DNA of 64,000 nucleotides from an uncultured Bacilli bacterium. GTDB lineage: Bacteria; Bacillota_I; Bacilli_A; RF39; UBA660. The notes under the pieces were generated by a model. That model made no database searches. It saw only the letters and a list, made by a program, of their open reading frames with translations, and was not told where the DNA came from. The first letter of the stretch is position 1. The number at the start of each line of letters is the position of its first letter. The stretch is taken from positions 23,031 to 87,030 of the forward strand of contig CANRPY010000003.1 in NCBI GenBank assembly GCA_947632595.1, written 5' to 3'. The translations under genes were made by a program, and so were the position numbers. Of this stretch, positions 51,934 to 60,577 are shown piece after piece.

Positions 51934-52142
51934 ATCTTCAAACGATTAGAAGTCAACTTACTTCTTTTTTGGATGAAGAACATACTTTTATTTATTATGG
52001 TATGAGGGGACAAAATGAAAAGTTTATAGGAAAAATTGTCCATATTTATCCTAGAATTTTCCTTATTTTAACCAATAAGGGGGAAATTAAGTCATTTAGT
52101 TATAGTGATTTTGTGATTCATTCTTTAAAAATAGTGGGATAA
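51930..52142 (+). CDS. veg: Veg family protein
   Basis: 70 residues: IRSQLTSFLDEEHTF, then GKIVHIYPRIFLILTNKGEIKSFSYSDFVIHSLKI, which follows the Veg pattern (YP.IF.I ... SYSD). Veg affects biofilm matrix genes in Bacillus, molecular role unsettled. It is coupled to yabG (ATGA) and followed by spoVG, again Bacillus order. The protein is a little shorter than the ~86-residue Bacillus form. Confidence 0.8.
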   Translation: MNLQTIRSQLTSFLDEEHTFIYYGMRGQNEKFIGKIVHIYPRIFLILTNKGEIKSFSYSDFVIHSLKIVG

Positions 52143-52155
52143 ATTGAAAAAATAT

Positions 52156-52184
52156 TGCATTTTCAACGATTTTGATATAGAATT
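52156..52184 (+). promoter_or_regulatory. Promoter of spoVG
   Basis: TTGCAT at 52156-52161, a 17-bp spacer and TAGAAT at 52179-52184. A small hairpin TAAAGTG-GTTA-CGCTTTA follows in the leader before GAGGGAGG. Confidence 0.65.
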
Positions 52185-52225
52185 GACTTATAAAGTGGTT
52201 ACGCTTTAAGAGGGAGGAATTTCTT

Positions 52226-52507
52226 ATGAAAATTACATCTGTAAATGTACGTAAGATTGAAAAAGAAGGATCTCGTATGAAGGGAATCGCATCCGTATTA
52301 TTGGATGACAGTTTTGCTGTACATGATATTCGAATTATTGAAGGAGACAACGGACTATTTATAGCTATGCCTAGCCGAAAGACAGCTACAGGTGGTTATC
52401 GTGATATCGCTCATCCAATCAATCCTGAAGTACGTGCAATGTTTGAAGAAGCAATTTTAGAAGCTTATGAAAACGCTGAAGATGCACCTGCAGAAGAAGA
52501 GGAATAG
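52226..52507 (+). CDS. spoVG: SpoVG family regulator
   Basis: Small nucleic-acid-binding regulator. 93 residues: [40 protein letters not shown] and [19 protein letters not shown], followed by an acidic tail. Very conserved and not restricted to sporulating species. Own promoter and terminator. Confidence 0.96.
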   Translation: MKITSVNVRKIEKEGSRMKGIASVLLDDSFAVHDIRIIEGDNGLFIAMPSRKTATGGYRDIAHPINPEVRAMFEEAILEAYENAEDAPAEEEE

Positions 52508-52514
52508 TTAAAGA

Positions 52515-52536
52515 AGATGCTTAGGCATCTTTTTTT
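52515..52536 (+). terminator. Terminator after spoVG
   Basis: AGATGC-TTAG-GCATCT stem followed by T-run. Confidence 0.85.
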
Positions 52537-52581
52537 GTTCTTAATTTTTTTTCTTTTCATATAATTTCTTAGGAGGAATTT

Positions 52582-52875
52582 ATGGATAAGAATGATGCAG
52601 GAATTAATAATTTTAATCATAGTGTAAGTTTACTTGAAAAAAAGACTTTGGTGATTACTGGTGTTAAGAAAATTGATAATTTTGATAAAACTCATTTTAT
52701 TTTAGATACTACGATGGGGTTTATGGTTATTAAAGGGGAAGAATTAGAATTAATTAAATTAGATACTTTTGCAGGAAATGTTACGATAAAAGGAACTATC
52801 CATAATATGGACTATGTTTTAGAGAACAATAAAAAGAACGAGGAAGGTATTTTTAGTAGATTATTTCGAGCATGA
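52582..52875 (+). CDS. yabP: YabP family sporulation protein
   Basis: 97 residues: HSVSLLEKKTLVITGVKKI, FILDTTMGFMVIKGEELEL and NVTIKGTIHNMDYV match the YabP/YqfC pattern, with a C-terminal basic LFRA (Bacillus ends LFGKLFK). YabP is a sigma-E-type mother-cell protein in Bacillus. Followed by yabQ through an ATGA overlap, as expected. Confidence 0.85.
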   Translation: MDKNDAGINNFNHSVSLLEKKTLVITGVKKIDNFDKTHFILDTTMGFMVIKGEELELIKLDTFAGNVTIKGTIHNMDYVLENNKKNEEGIFSRLFRA

Positions 52876-53135
52876 ATTTAAAGACTCAGCTTTTCTGTTT
52901 GTTTTTTTCTTTCCTTTATGGAGTTGGTCTGTTTTTTATTTTTAAAATGTATTATCGTTCTTTTTTTCTAAAGAAGGGAATTTCTAAATATTTCTTTCAG
53001 TTCTCTATTACTTTTTTGTTTTCTTTTCTTTACTTTTTTATTTTAAATTTTTTAAATCAGGGGATTCTTCACTACTATTTTTTATTGTTAATTGCATGTG
53101 GTTTTTTAGTTTCCTACCAATTTACAAAGAAGTGA
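52872..53135 (+). CDS. yabQ: YabQ family sporulation membrane protein (short)
   Basis: 87 residues with about three hydrophobic helices: LKTQLFCLFFSFLYGVGLFF, YFFQFSITFLFSFLYFFIL and HYYFLLLIACGFLVSYQF. YabQ is needed for spore cortex in Bacillus. The call rests on the start LKTQ (Bacillus LTTQ), the phrase NQG...YYF and the yabP-yabQ-divIC order. Shorter than the Bacillus form. Confidence 0.72.
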   Translation: MNLKTQLFCLFFSFLYGVGLFFIFKMYYRSFFLKKGISKYFFQFSITFLFSFLYFFILNFLNQGILHYYFLLLIACGFLVSYQFTKK

Positions 53136-53158
53136 CGTAAACTTTTTGTAAATCCTGT

Positions 53159-53190
53159 GAAAACTCGACAGGGTTTTCTCTTATTTCTTG
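53159..53190 (+). terminator. Terminator after yabQ
   Basis: GAAAACTC-GACA-GGGTTTTC stem (one G-U pair) followed by a T-rich stretch. TATAAT at 53201-53206 is the likely -10 of divIC. Confidence 0.65.
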
Positions 53191-53231
53191 TTAAATATAG
53201 TATAATATATTGTGAATAGGTAGGTGATGTT

Positions 53232-53531
53232 ATGGCAAAATATCAAAAGAAGCTGCGTCCTAAGAAACGAGCTATTTTTCTTGCACTTAGTTCGATTGCG
53301 GTGATTGTTGTTGTAACATTATCGGTTGGAAAGTATTGGGTTGAGATCTTTGATAAATATCAAGAAAAAAAAGAATTAGAAAAAGAACTTACTTCTTTAA
53401 TGGAAAAAGAAGAGGAACTTCAAGTGGATGCCAAAAAATTGCAGAATCCTGATTATGTTGCAAGATATGCTAGAGAAAAATATCTTTATTCTAAGGAAGG
53501 AGAATATATTTTACAAATTCCAGAAGAATAA
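53232..53531 (+). CDS. divIC: Septum formation initiator DivIC (FtsB family)
   Basis: Divisome protein. 99 residues: basic cytoplasmic N-terminus (KKLRPKKRAI), one membrane helix (~14-32), then a leucine/charge-rich coiled coil (YQEKKELEKELTSLMEKEEE). It ends NPDYVARYAREKYLYSKEGE, the DivIC/FtsL-interacting C-terminus. Order yabP-yabQ-divIC is as in Bacillus. Confidence 0.93.
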   Translation: MAKYQKKLRPKKRAIFLALSSIAVIVVVTLSVGKYWVEIFDKYQEKKELEKELTSLMEKEEELQVDAKKLQNPDYVARYAREKYLYSKEGEYILQIPEE

Positions 53532-53551
53532 AAAGTATTTTTCTTTTTTTT
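53522..53551 (+). terminator. Terminator after divIC
   Basis: AGAAGAATA-AAAAG-TATTTTTCT stem (one G-U pair), then T-run; overlaps the stop. Confidence 0.75.
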
Positions 53552-53560
53552 CTATAGCTG

Positions 53561-53569
53561 TGTTATACT
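53561..53569 (+). promoter_or_regulatory. Extended -10 promoter of tilS
   Basis: TGTTATACT 30 nt before the tilS start. Confidence 0.5.
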
Positions 53570-53598
53570 ATTAAATGGTCTACGGAGGTGGTTTCCCT

Positions 53599-54912
53599 AT
53601 GATTTCTATTCAAAATTCTTTTTCTTTCCACAAGGGGGATAAGATTGTACTTGGTTGTTCTACAGGTCCTGATTCTATGGCTTTGCTTGATATGTTATTG
53701 AAGATTCGTGAGAAGTATCAATTATGTCTTATTGTTGCACATGTGAATCATAATATTCGTAAGCAAAGTGCTCAAGAGGAGAAGTTTTTAAGAGAGTATT
53801 GTAGTCTTCATCGCGTTTATTTCGAGACTATGACGATTGAAGAGTATGGGGATGATAACTTCCATAATGAGGCTAGAAATATTCGTTATCAGTTCTTTGA
53901 ATCTATTGTTCGTAAATACGAAGCCATTTATTTAATGACTGCTCATCATGGGGATGATTTAATAGAGACTATTTTAATGAGGATTGTTAGAGGATCTAAT
54001 TTAAATGGTTATAGCGGATTTAAAAAGATTGTAGATATGGATGGATATCAAATTGTTAGACCTCTTATTTCTTTTACAAAAGAAGAATTAAAGGAATATG
54101 ATCATCAAAATCAAGTACCTTATTTTATTGATCATTCTAATGAAAAAGATACTTATACAAGAAATCGATATCGTAAATACGTTCTTCCTTTTTTAAAAGA
54201 AGAAGAGAAGGATGTTCACTTAAAGTTTTTAAAATTTAGTAATACTTTAAATGATTCTTGCAAATTTATTGATAAAGTTACAAAAAGTGCTATTAAAAGA
54301 TGTATTATTGATGATAAAATAGTGATAGATAAATTTTTAGAGGAAGATGAATTTATCCAAAAAGAAATTTTATATTCTTTTTTAAAGAATTTTTATCAAG
54401 ATGATTTAATTTTAATAGGAGATCGACATATTGAAATTATTCTTAAATTAATATCTAGTCGAAGAGCAAATTCTTTTGTTAATCTACCAAATGATGTGAT
54501 TGCTGCTAAGAATTATAATTTCTTTACTATTACAAAAGAGATTGATCAAATTGCTAGTTATGAAATTGAGTTTGACCAGTATGTGGAGCTTCCTAATCAT
54601 CATTCGATTAAAAAGGTATCTTCTATTGATCATAATAGTAATGATATGTGTCGATTAAATAGTCGAGAACTTACTTTGCCTTTGATTGTTCGTACTCGTA
54701 GAATGGGAGATCGAATTGCGGTAAAGGGATTAAATGGTGTTAAAAAAGTCAAAGATATTTTTATTGATAAAAAGATTTTTTTAGACGCTCGTGATTCATG
54801 GCCTATTGTGTTAGATTCACAGGGAAATGTAGTATGGATACCGGGAATTAAAAAATCAAAATTTGATAAAAAATCAACAGAAGAGTATGATATAATATTG
54901 AAATATAACTAA
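53599..54912 (+). CDS. tilS: tRNA(Ile)-lysidine synthase TilS
   Basis: Converts C34 of tRNA-Ile2 to lysidine, allowing AUA reading. The PP-loop is GCSTGPDSMALLDM (STG in place of the more common SGG). VAHVNHNIR and AHHGDDLIETILMR are catalytic-domain blocks. The C-terminal domain ends with RRMGDRIAVKG ... VWIPGIKKS. Start 53599 after GGAGGTGG. 437 residues. In Bacillus hprT lies between tilS and ftsH; here it is absent. Confidence 0.95.
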   Translation: MISIQNSFSFHKGDKIVLGCSTGPDSMALLDMLLKIREKYQLCLIVAHVNHNIRKQSAQEEKFLREYCSLHRVYFETMTIEEYGDDNFHNEARNIRYQFFESIVRKYEAIYLMTAHHGDDLIETILMRIVRGSNLNGYSGFKKIVDMDGYQIVRPLISFTKEELKEYDHQNQVPYFIDHSNEKDTYTRNRYRKYVLPFLKEEEKDVHLKFLKFSNTLNDSCKFIDKVTKSAIKRCIIDDKIVIDKFLEEDEFIQKEILYSFLKNFYQDDLILIGDRHIEIILKLISSRRANSFVNLPNDVIAAKNYNFFTITKEIDQIASYEIEFDQYVELPNHHSIKKVSSIDHNSNDMCRLNSRELTLPLIVRTRRMGDRIAVKGLNGVKKVKDIFIDKKIFLDARDSWPIVLDSQGNVVWIPGIKKSKFDKKSTEEYDIILKYN

Positions 54913-54925
54913 GGAGGAATTATAC

Positions 54926-56905
54926 GTGAGTAATAATAGTAATGGTATTGATAAGAAAATAGTACGAAAGGGACTATTACCATATGTATTCATAATTATT
55001 ATAATGTTACTTGTTTTCTACTTTTTCTCTGCAGGAAATCCTACAGAACATGACTTTACTTATAATCAATTTATGAATCAATTAGAAAAAGGAAAAGTAA
55101 AAGAGATTAAGATTGTTCCTAAGGGAAGTGGATATGTTTATGAAGTCTCTGGTACTTTAAAGAGTTACAAAGAAGGAGAGACGTTTGAAGTATTACTTCC
55201 ATTAAGTGATGAGGTTATGAAAAAACTTGTGGAAGCAAGTGATACTTATGATTTTAAGTTAGAGGTGGAGCCTGATCCAGAGGCATCTACTTGGATTATT
55301 ATTTTGGCGAACTTCTTACCAATTGTTGTTTTGGTTGCTCTTGCTTTTTGGTTCTTAAATAAGCAAATGTCTAGCAATAAGAGTTCTTTAGATTTTGGTA
55401 AGAGTCGTGCTAGACTTGATAATGATAGTAATAAAGTGACTTTTAAGGATGTTGCTGGATTAAAGGAAGAAAAAGAGGAAGTTAAAGAGTTAATTGACTT
55501 TTTAAAGGATCCTAAGAAATTTCAAAAATTAGGTGCTAGAATTCCTAAGGGTGTTTTATTATTTGGTCCTCCTGGAACTGGTAAAACATTACTTGCAAAG
55601 GCTGTTGCTGGTGAAGCTGATGTTCCATTCTACTTTATTAGTGGTTCTGATTTTGTAGAGTTATTCGTTGGTGTAGGCGCTAGCCGTGTACGTGATATGT
55701 TTAAGGAAGCTAAAAGAAATGCTCCATGTTTAATTTTTATTGATGAAATTGATGCTGTTGGTCGTCAAAGAGGATCTGGTATTGGTGGAGGACATGATGA
55801 AAGAGAACAAACTTTAAACCAATTGCTTACTGAGATGGATGGATTTGGTGCAAATGAGGGAATTATCATTATTGCTGCTACGAATAGACCTGATGTCTTA
55901 GATCCAGCTCTTCTTCGTCCAGGAAGATTTGATAGACAAATTACGGTTAACTTACCTGATATTAAAGGTCGTGAAGAAATTCTTGCTGTTCATGCTAAGA
56001 ATAAGATTCTTGCAGAGGGAGTTACTCTTGAGAATCTAGCAAAGAGAACTCCTGGATTCAGTGGTGCTGATCTTGAGAACTTATTAAATGAGGCGGCTTT
56101 ACTTGCTGTCCGTAGAAATAAAAATGAAATTACGATGAGTGAAATTGATGAAGCTACGGACCGTGTTCTTATGGGACCAGCTAAACTTAGTCATAAATAT
56201 ACAGAAAATGATCGTAAGTTAGTTGCTTATCATGAAGCAGGACATGCTGTTATTGGGTTAAAATTAAGAAGTGCTAGTGATGTTCAAAAAGTTACGATTA
56301 TCCCTCGTGGTTCTGCGGGTGGTTATAACATGATGGTTCCAACGGAGGAGAAATTATGTTCTACTAAGACCGATTTATTAGAAGAAATTACTGGTTTACT
56401 TGGTGGTCGTACTGCAGAAGAAATTACTTTTGGAGAAATTACGACAGGTGCTCATAACGACTTTGAAAAAGCAACTAAGATTGTTCGAGCAATGGTTACC
56501 GAATATGGTATGAGTGATTTAGGACCTCTTCAATTTGAACAACAATCTGGTAGTGTCTTCCTTGGAAGAGATTATAATAAGCCACAACATTTCTCTAATG
56601 AAGTTGCTAATGAAATTGATATGGAAATGAGAAAAATCATTAATGATTGCCACAAAAAAGCAAAAGATATTATTAATAAGAATAAAGATTTATTAAAATT
56701 AATTGCTGAGACTTTACTAGAATATGAAACATTAACAAAAGAACAAATTGATTACTTGGTAGAACATGGTCATATGCCTGAAGAAAATGAAGAAAATTTA
56801 GAATCTTTATCTATTACAAAACTTAGAGAAATTGCTAAGGAAAAAGGTATTAAAAATTATTCTAAAATGAATAAAGCAGAATTATTAAAAGAATTAGATC
56901 AATAA
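54926..56905 (+). CDS. ftsH: ATP-dependent zinc metalloprotease FtsH with a C-terminal Rho-N-like domain
   Basis: Membrane-bound AAA+ protease. Two helices (~17-36 and ~122-145) flank an external domain. The AAA part has Walker A GPPGTGKT (214-221), [14 protein letters not shown] and the second region of homology. Zinc motif HEAGH follows. GTG start after AAGGAGG. The odd part is residues 617-659: [17 protein letters not shown] ... [12 protein letters not shown], a good match to the ~33-residue Rho N-terminal/SAP-like helical motif, joined by an acidic linker. Confidence 0.95.
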   Translation: MSNNSNGIDKKIVRKGLLPYVFIIIIMLLVFYFFSAGNPTEHDFTYNQFMNQLEKGKVKEIKIVPKGSGYVYEVSGTLKSYKEGETFEVLLPLSDEVMKKLVEASDTYDFKLEVEPDPEASTWIIILANFLPIVVLVALAFWFLNKQMSSNKSSLDFGKSRARLDNDSNKVTFKDVAGLKEEKEEVKELIDFLKDPKKFQKLGARIPKGVLLFGPPGTGKTLLAKAVAGEADVPFYFISGSDFVELFVGVGASRVRDMFKEAKRNAPCLIFIDEIDAVGRQRGSGIGGGHDEREQTLNQLLTEMDGFGANEGIIIIAATNRPDVLDPALLRPGRFDRQITVNLPDIKGREEILAVHAKNKILAEGVTLENLAKRTPGFSGADLENLLNEAALLAVRRNKNEITMSEIDEATDRVLMGPAKLSHKYTENDRKLVAYHEAGHAVIGLKLRSASDVQKVTIIPRGSAGGYNMMVPTEEKLCSTKTDLLEEITGLLGGRTAEEITFGEITTGAHNDFEKATKIVRAMVTEYGMSDLGPLQFEQQSGSVFLGRDYNKPQHFSNEVANEIDMEMRKIINDCHKKAKDIINKNKDLLKLIAETLLEYETLTKEQIDYLVEHGHMPEENEENLESLSITKLREIAKEKGIKNYSKMNKAELLKELDQ

Positions 56906-56920
56906 TCTAGTTCTTTTTTC
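56890..56920 (+). terminator. Terminator after ftsH
   Basis: AGAATTAGAT-CAATA-ATCTAGTTCT stem (one G-U pair) with T-run, spanning the stop. Confidence 0.8.
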
Positions 56921-56949
56921 TTGCTAAAATTTTAAAATTCCTTTAAGAT
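56921..56949 (+). promoter_or_regulatory. Promoter of mscL
   Basis: TTGCTA, a 17-bp spacer and TAAGAT (56944-56949); AAGGAGG follows. Confidence 0.5.
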
Positions 56950-56969
56950 AGGCGTTAAGGAGGTATAGT

Positions 56970-57458
56970 ATGGCTAAAAAGAAAAAAAAGATGGAACACC
57001 AAAAGGAATTAGAGGAGTTAAAAGAAAAGAGTAGTGGTTTTATCCAAGAATTTAAGAATTTTATCTTAAAGGGAAATGTTGTAGATATGGCTATTGGTGT
57101 CATTATTGGTACTGCTTTTGCAGATATTGTTACTGCATTTACAACTGATTTTATTAATCCGATTCTTGGTTTATTAGGTGGTGCTGACGTTGCTGGGGAA
57201 ATTGTTATTAAAAAGTTAACGGATGGTACTAGAGTTTCCTTAAATTATGGACATTTTATTACTCAAGTTATTAACTTTCTCATCATGGCTTTTGTTCTTT
57301 TCTTAATCTTGAAGTTCTTTAATGGAATTGTAGAAGCTGGACGTAAGAGAATGGCTAAGGAAGAAAAGGAAGAGGAAAAGAAGGAAGAAGAACCCAAAAA
57401 ATCTGATGAAGTGTTATTATTAGAAGAAATTAGAGATTTATTAAAGAAAAAAGCATAA
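56970..57458 (+). CDS. mscL: Large-conductance mechanosensitive channel MscL
   Basis: Pressure-relief channel. Core FKNFILKGNVVDMAIGVIIGTAF (TM1, split by glycines) and HFITQVINFLIMAFVLFLILKF (TM2). About 26 extra residues at the N-terminus are Lys/Glu-rich. The C-terminal tail has a long Glu/Lys run before LLLEEIRDLLKKKA, the pentamer bundle helix. 162 residues, about 25 longer than E. coli MscL. Confidence 0.95.
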   Translation: MAKKKKKMEHQKELEELKEKSSGFIQEFKNFILKGNVVDMAIGVIIGTAFADIVTAFTTDFINPILGLLGGADVAGEIVIKKLTDGTRVSLNYGHFITQVINFLIMAFVLFLILKFFNGIVEAGRKRMAKEEKEEEKKEEEPKKSDEVLLLEEIRDLLKKKA

Positions 57459-57479
57459 ACTCCTTTTTGGAGTTTTTTT
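57457..57479 (+). terminator. Terminator after mscL
   Basis: AAACTCC-TTTTT-GGAGTTT stem followed by T-run. Confidence 0.9.
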
Positions 57480-57480
57480 C

Positions 57481-57509
57481 TTGCTTTTTTATAAGATTTG
57501 TTGTATAAT
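57481..57509 (+). promoter_or_regulatory. Promoter of the small acidic ORF / coiled-coil unit
   Basis: TTGCTT (57481-57486), a 17-bp spacer and TATAAT (57504-57509); GAAGGGGG ribosome site downstream. Confidence 0.75.
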
Positions 57510-57536
57510 AATGCGATATTGAAGGGGGATTGTTCT

Positions 57537-57653
57537 ATGGAGAACATTCATTTAGAAGATTTAGATGAGGAAGCTTTGGTAGAATTAATGAATATCTTCC
57601 AAGGAATGGAAGATATTTTAAAAGAAGAGGAAGAGGTTGATGAAGATGAATAA
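57537..57653 (+). CDS. Small acidic protein, 38 residues, unknown
   Basis: ATG at 57537 with a GAAGGGGG ribosome site. It encodes MENIHLEDLDEEALVELMNI, then FQGMEDILK and an acidic tail of Glu/Asp. A single amphipathic helix is likely. Too short to match a family. Its end overlaps the start of the next gene by 14 nt, so the two are translationally coupled. Good promoter and ribosome site make it a real gene rather than chance. Confidence 0.6.
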   Translation: MENIHLEDLDEEALVELMNIFQGMEDILKEEEEVDEDE

Positions 57654-58884
57654 TTCTATTTCAGAACGTGTTGAAAAAATCAAAAGAGAACATATCGAAT
57701 TATTAGAAATGGCAAGAGAGGGTATCTTACAAAATAGAGAAAACTTTATGAGTGAGGTAGAAGATGTCATTACTGTCTTAGATTATGATCAAGAGAATGT
57801 TAAAAAATACACTGCTATGAAAGAAGCACAAGAACTGATTGCAACTTTGACACAACAAATTGTTGAAGCAAAAGATGTGGAAGAGATTGTTGCTTTACGT
57901 AAGAAGTTAAATTACTATATTAATAAAATTAAAGCAGAATTAAAACGTAGAGAAGCATCTCCTGAAATTCTTGAACAATATCAAGAAAAAGCTACTTATT
58001 TAAGAAAAGAGATTGCTGGATATATTCGTTTCTTAAAAAGAGAAGATAATATTGCTCAGATAGAAACTTTATCTAGTCGTTATGATCAATTATCTTTAGA
58101 AGAAGCAGATACTTTAAAGAAGTGTTTACGAAGAGAAGTTAATTATAATACTAGAAATAAGAAAGCTAGATTAGAAACTAAACAAACAGTTGAGAAAGAA
58201 AAATCTGTAGAAGAGCAATTAGAAGAGTTTGATGTTGTAGATAGTGGTGCAGCAGTTGCTGGTGCTACAGATACTGCTCAATCTAGTGATATTGTTTTTG
58301 CTATGGATACGCCAGTACAAGATGAAAGCGCAGAAGATAGAGATCGTCAAATTGAAGAAATTATTTCAGAATTTGGAAGGGGAGAAGTTCCTCAACAAGA
58401 TAAATTTTCATTTTCTTTGGCTGATGTTCCTGAGATTTTACTTGCAAGAGAAGATCAACCTTATGAAGAAAAGGTATCTTTTGAAGAAGCAGATTCTAGT
58501 TTACAAAGAGCTGCTAAAGGTTTTGAAGAACGTTATGATATTCAACCAACTCTAGATTATCATAGACATGGAATTGGTAGAAATATTCTTCATTTCTTCC
58601 GTAATCTTCCAGCTTATTTCCATAATAAAAGAGCTATTCAGATGATGGAAAAAGATTATTATCTTTACTATAGTGGTAGTGATTTGGCTAGTTATATGGC
58701 ATATCTTAAGAGAAGGAATTCCATTAAACAAGGATTAAAATGTATTTTTAATCGTTCTTATTTATATACAAATGAATTTCGTTATTTAAATCATCATGAT
58801 AAATGTTCTAAATGGATGTATGATTTCTGTGTTCGAAATTCTATGCCTATTGATATTTCTAAAAAAGAATCTTTTTCTATTTAA
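57640..58884 (+). CDS. Hypothetical coiled-coil protein, not recognised
   Basis: 414 residues, cytoplasmic, no signal or membrane helix. Residues ~1-190 are helical and coiled-coil-like ([40 protein letters not shown]). ~195-300 is an acidic, low-complexity linker. The C-terminal ~110 residues are a compact basic/aromatic domain ([58 protein letters not shown]). I do not recognise a family. Starts at 57640 or 57646. It shares the promoter of the small acidic ORF and ends in its own terminator. Confidence 0.75.
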   Translation: MKMNNSISERVEKIKREHIELLEMAREGILQNRENFMSEVEDVITVLDYDQENVKKYTAMKEAQELIATLTQQIVEAKDVEEIVALRKKLNYYINKIKAELKRREASPEILEQYQEKATYLRKEIAGYIRFLKREDNIAQIETLSSRYDQLSLEEADTLKKCLRREVNYNTRNKKARLETKQTVEKEKSVEEQLEEFDVVDSGAAVAGATDTAQSSDIVFAMDTPVQDESAEDRDRQIEEIISEFGRGEVPQQDKFSFSLADVPEILLAREDQPYEEKVSFEEADSSLQRAAKGFEERYDIQPTLDYHRHGIGRNILHFFRNLPAYFHNKRAIQMMEKDYYLYYSGSDLASYMAYLKRRNSIKQGLKCIFNRSYLYTNEFRYLNHHDKCSKWMYDFCVRNSMPIDISKKESFSI

Positions 58885-58904
58885 ACTCCGTTTGGAGTTT
58901 TTTT
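58883..58904 (+). terminator. Terminator after the coiled-coil gene
   Basis: AAACTCC-GTTT-GGAGTTT stem with T-run; nearly the same sequence as the terminator after mscL. Confidence 0.9.
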
Positions 58905-58905
58905 C

Positions 58906-58934
58906 TTGTCTTCTTTTCAAAATATCGGTATAAT
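58906..58934 (+). promoter_or_regulatory. Promoter of dusB-RDD-lysS
   Basis: TTGTCT (58906-58911), a 17-bp spacer and TATAAT (58929-58934). Confidence 0.7.
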
Positions 58935-58958
58935 AAGCATGAATTCATGGAGGGGAAT

Positions 58959-59927
58959 ATGTGGCATATTGGAAATGTTGAGATTCAAAATCAAATTGTA
59001 TTAGCGCCTATGGCTGGAATCAGTAATTCTGCTTATCGTAGAATTTGTAAAGAAATGGGTTGTGGTCTTTTATATGCTGAAATGGTTAGTGATAAGGCTA
59101 TTTATTTTCATAATCAGAAGACATTAGATATGCTTGCGATGACAGAAGAAGAAAGACCTATTGCTCAACAAATATTTGGGACAGATGTAGAATCTTTTGT
59201 TTATGCAGCAAAATATATTGAAGAGAATATGAAACCGGATATTATTGATATTAATATGGGATGTCCTGTTCCTAAAGTGGCTCTTCGTGCTCAGGCAGGG
59301 TCTGCTTTATTAAAAAATCCGGAGAAAATATATGAGATTGTATCTGCTGTTGTGAAGGCTGTTTCTGTTCCTGTTACTGTTAAAATTAGAAGTGGATGGG
59401 ATGCTCAACATATTAATGCTGTTGAGGTTGCGAAAGTTATTGAAAAAGCGGGAGCTAGTGCTATTTGTATTCATCCTAGAACGAGAAGTCAGGGTTATAG
59501 TGGACATGCTGACTGGAATCTTATTCGTGATGTTGTGGAAGCGGTTTCTATTCCTGTCATTGGTAATGGGGATGTAAAAACACCGGAAGATGCAAAAAGA
59601 ATGCTTGATGAGACTCATTGTGCGGCTGTTATGATTGGAAGAGGGGTTCTAGGAAACCCTTGGCTTATACAGAATTCTATTCGATTATTAGAAGGAAAAA
59701 ATGTATTGCTAGTTACAAAAGAGGAACGAGTTGATATGTGTCTTCATCATTTAGACTATTTATATCACTTAAAAGATGAAAAAATAGCTTGTTTGGAGAT
59801 TCGAAATCATATTGCTTGGTATTTTAAAGGAGTTCCTGGAGCCAATGAACTTAAAAATAAAGTGTATCAAACTTCCTCTATTCATGATATAATTTCTTTA
59901 TTAAATGATTTTAAGGAGGGATGCTAA
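58959..59927 (+). CDS. dusB: tRNA-dihydrouridine synthase (DusB type)
   Basis: FMN enzyme that reduces uridine in the tRNA D-loop. [19 protein letters not shown] at the start, catalytic Cys in NMGCPVPKV, then [22 protein letters not shown] and GRGVLGNPW for FMN/phosphate binding. 322 residues from the ATG at 58959, set by GGAGGGG. In Bacillus the homologue lies just before lysS. Confidence 0.95.
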   Translation: MWHIGNVEIQNQIVLAPMAGISNSAYRRICKEMGCGLLYAEMVSDKAIYFHNQKTLDMLAMTEEERPIAQQIFGTDVESFVYAAKYIEENMKPDIIDINMGCPVPKVALRAQAGSALLKNPEKIYEIVSAVVKAVSVPVTVKIRSGWDAQHINAVEVAKVIEKAGASAICIHPRTRSQGYSGHADWNLIRDVVEAVSIPVIGNGDVKTPEDAKRMLDETHCAAVMIGRGVLGNPWLIQNSIRLLEGKNVLLVTKEERVDMCLHHLDYLYHLKDEKIACLEIRNHIAWYFKGVPGANELKNKVYQTSSIHDIISLLNDFKEGC

Positions 59928-60562
59928 TGTCTAAAAAAGATGAAGATGAGAAAGATGGCAAATCAGAGAAATCTATAAAACCAAAATTTACTTCAAGATT
60001 ATTTGCTTATTTACTAGATAGTATTCTAGTTGTATTTGTTGCTTCTTTGTTGGCTTTCCCTTTTATTGATTCTAAAGAATATGATTCTTTGATAAAGGAA
60101 TCTAGTCAACTTTTAGAGAAGGTAAAAAATAAAGAGATTGATACTGAAGAGTATAGTGTAGAATATATGAATTTAGAATATAAGATGGATAAAAGTATGG
60201 AACTTGTTAATATTATGACTATCCTTGTTGGTGTGATATATTTTGTTGTTTATCCTCTTTATCATGAGGGACAAACGCTTGGAAAGAAATTTATGAAGAT
60301 TCAAGTTGTTTCTACCAAAGGGGATTTGTCGGCTAATCAATTGCTTTTCCGTTCTTTTATTGCAGACTTTATTCTTTTACGTATTCTTTTGGTTTTATTT
60401 GTCATGTTTGCTTCTAGAAATGTTTATAGTATTTGTTCTGAGTTATTCTATGATGCTCAGTATGCTGCTATGATTGTTTCTATCTTTATGATTATTTATA
60501 GTAAAGATGGGTTAGCTTTACACGATAAGTTAACTCATACTAAAGTTATTCGTGTAAATTAG
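59927..60562 (+). CDS. RDD family membrane protein
   Basis: 211 residues: charged Lys/Asp N-terminus, helices at ~22-42, ~90-112 and ~145-190, and RDD-family features (SRLFAYLLDSILV near the first helix, EGQTLGKKFMKIQVV, and the end GLALHDKLTHTKVI). RDD proteins are of mostly unknown function; some relate to ion transport. AAGGAGGG before the ATG at 59927. Overlaps the dusB stop (TAATG). Between dusB and lysS in an operon. Confidence 0.8.
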   Translation: MSKKDEDEKDGKSEKSIKPKFTSRLFAYLLDSILVVFVASLLAFPFIDSKEYDSLIKESSQLLEKVKNKEIDTEEYSVEYMNLEYKMDKSMELVNIMTILVGVIYFVVYPLYHEGQTLGKKFMKIQVVSTKGDLSANQLLFRSFIADFILLRILLVLFVMFASRNVYSICSELFYDAQYAAMIVSIFMIIYSKDGLALHDKLTHTKVIRVN

Positions 60563-60577
60563 GAGTGAAAAAATAAA

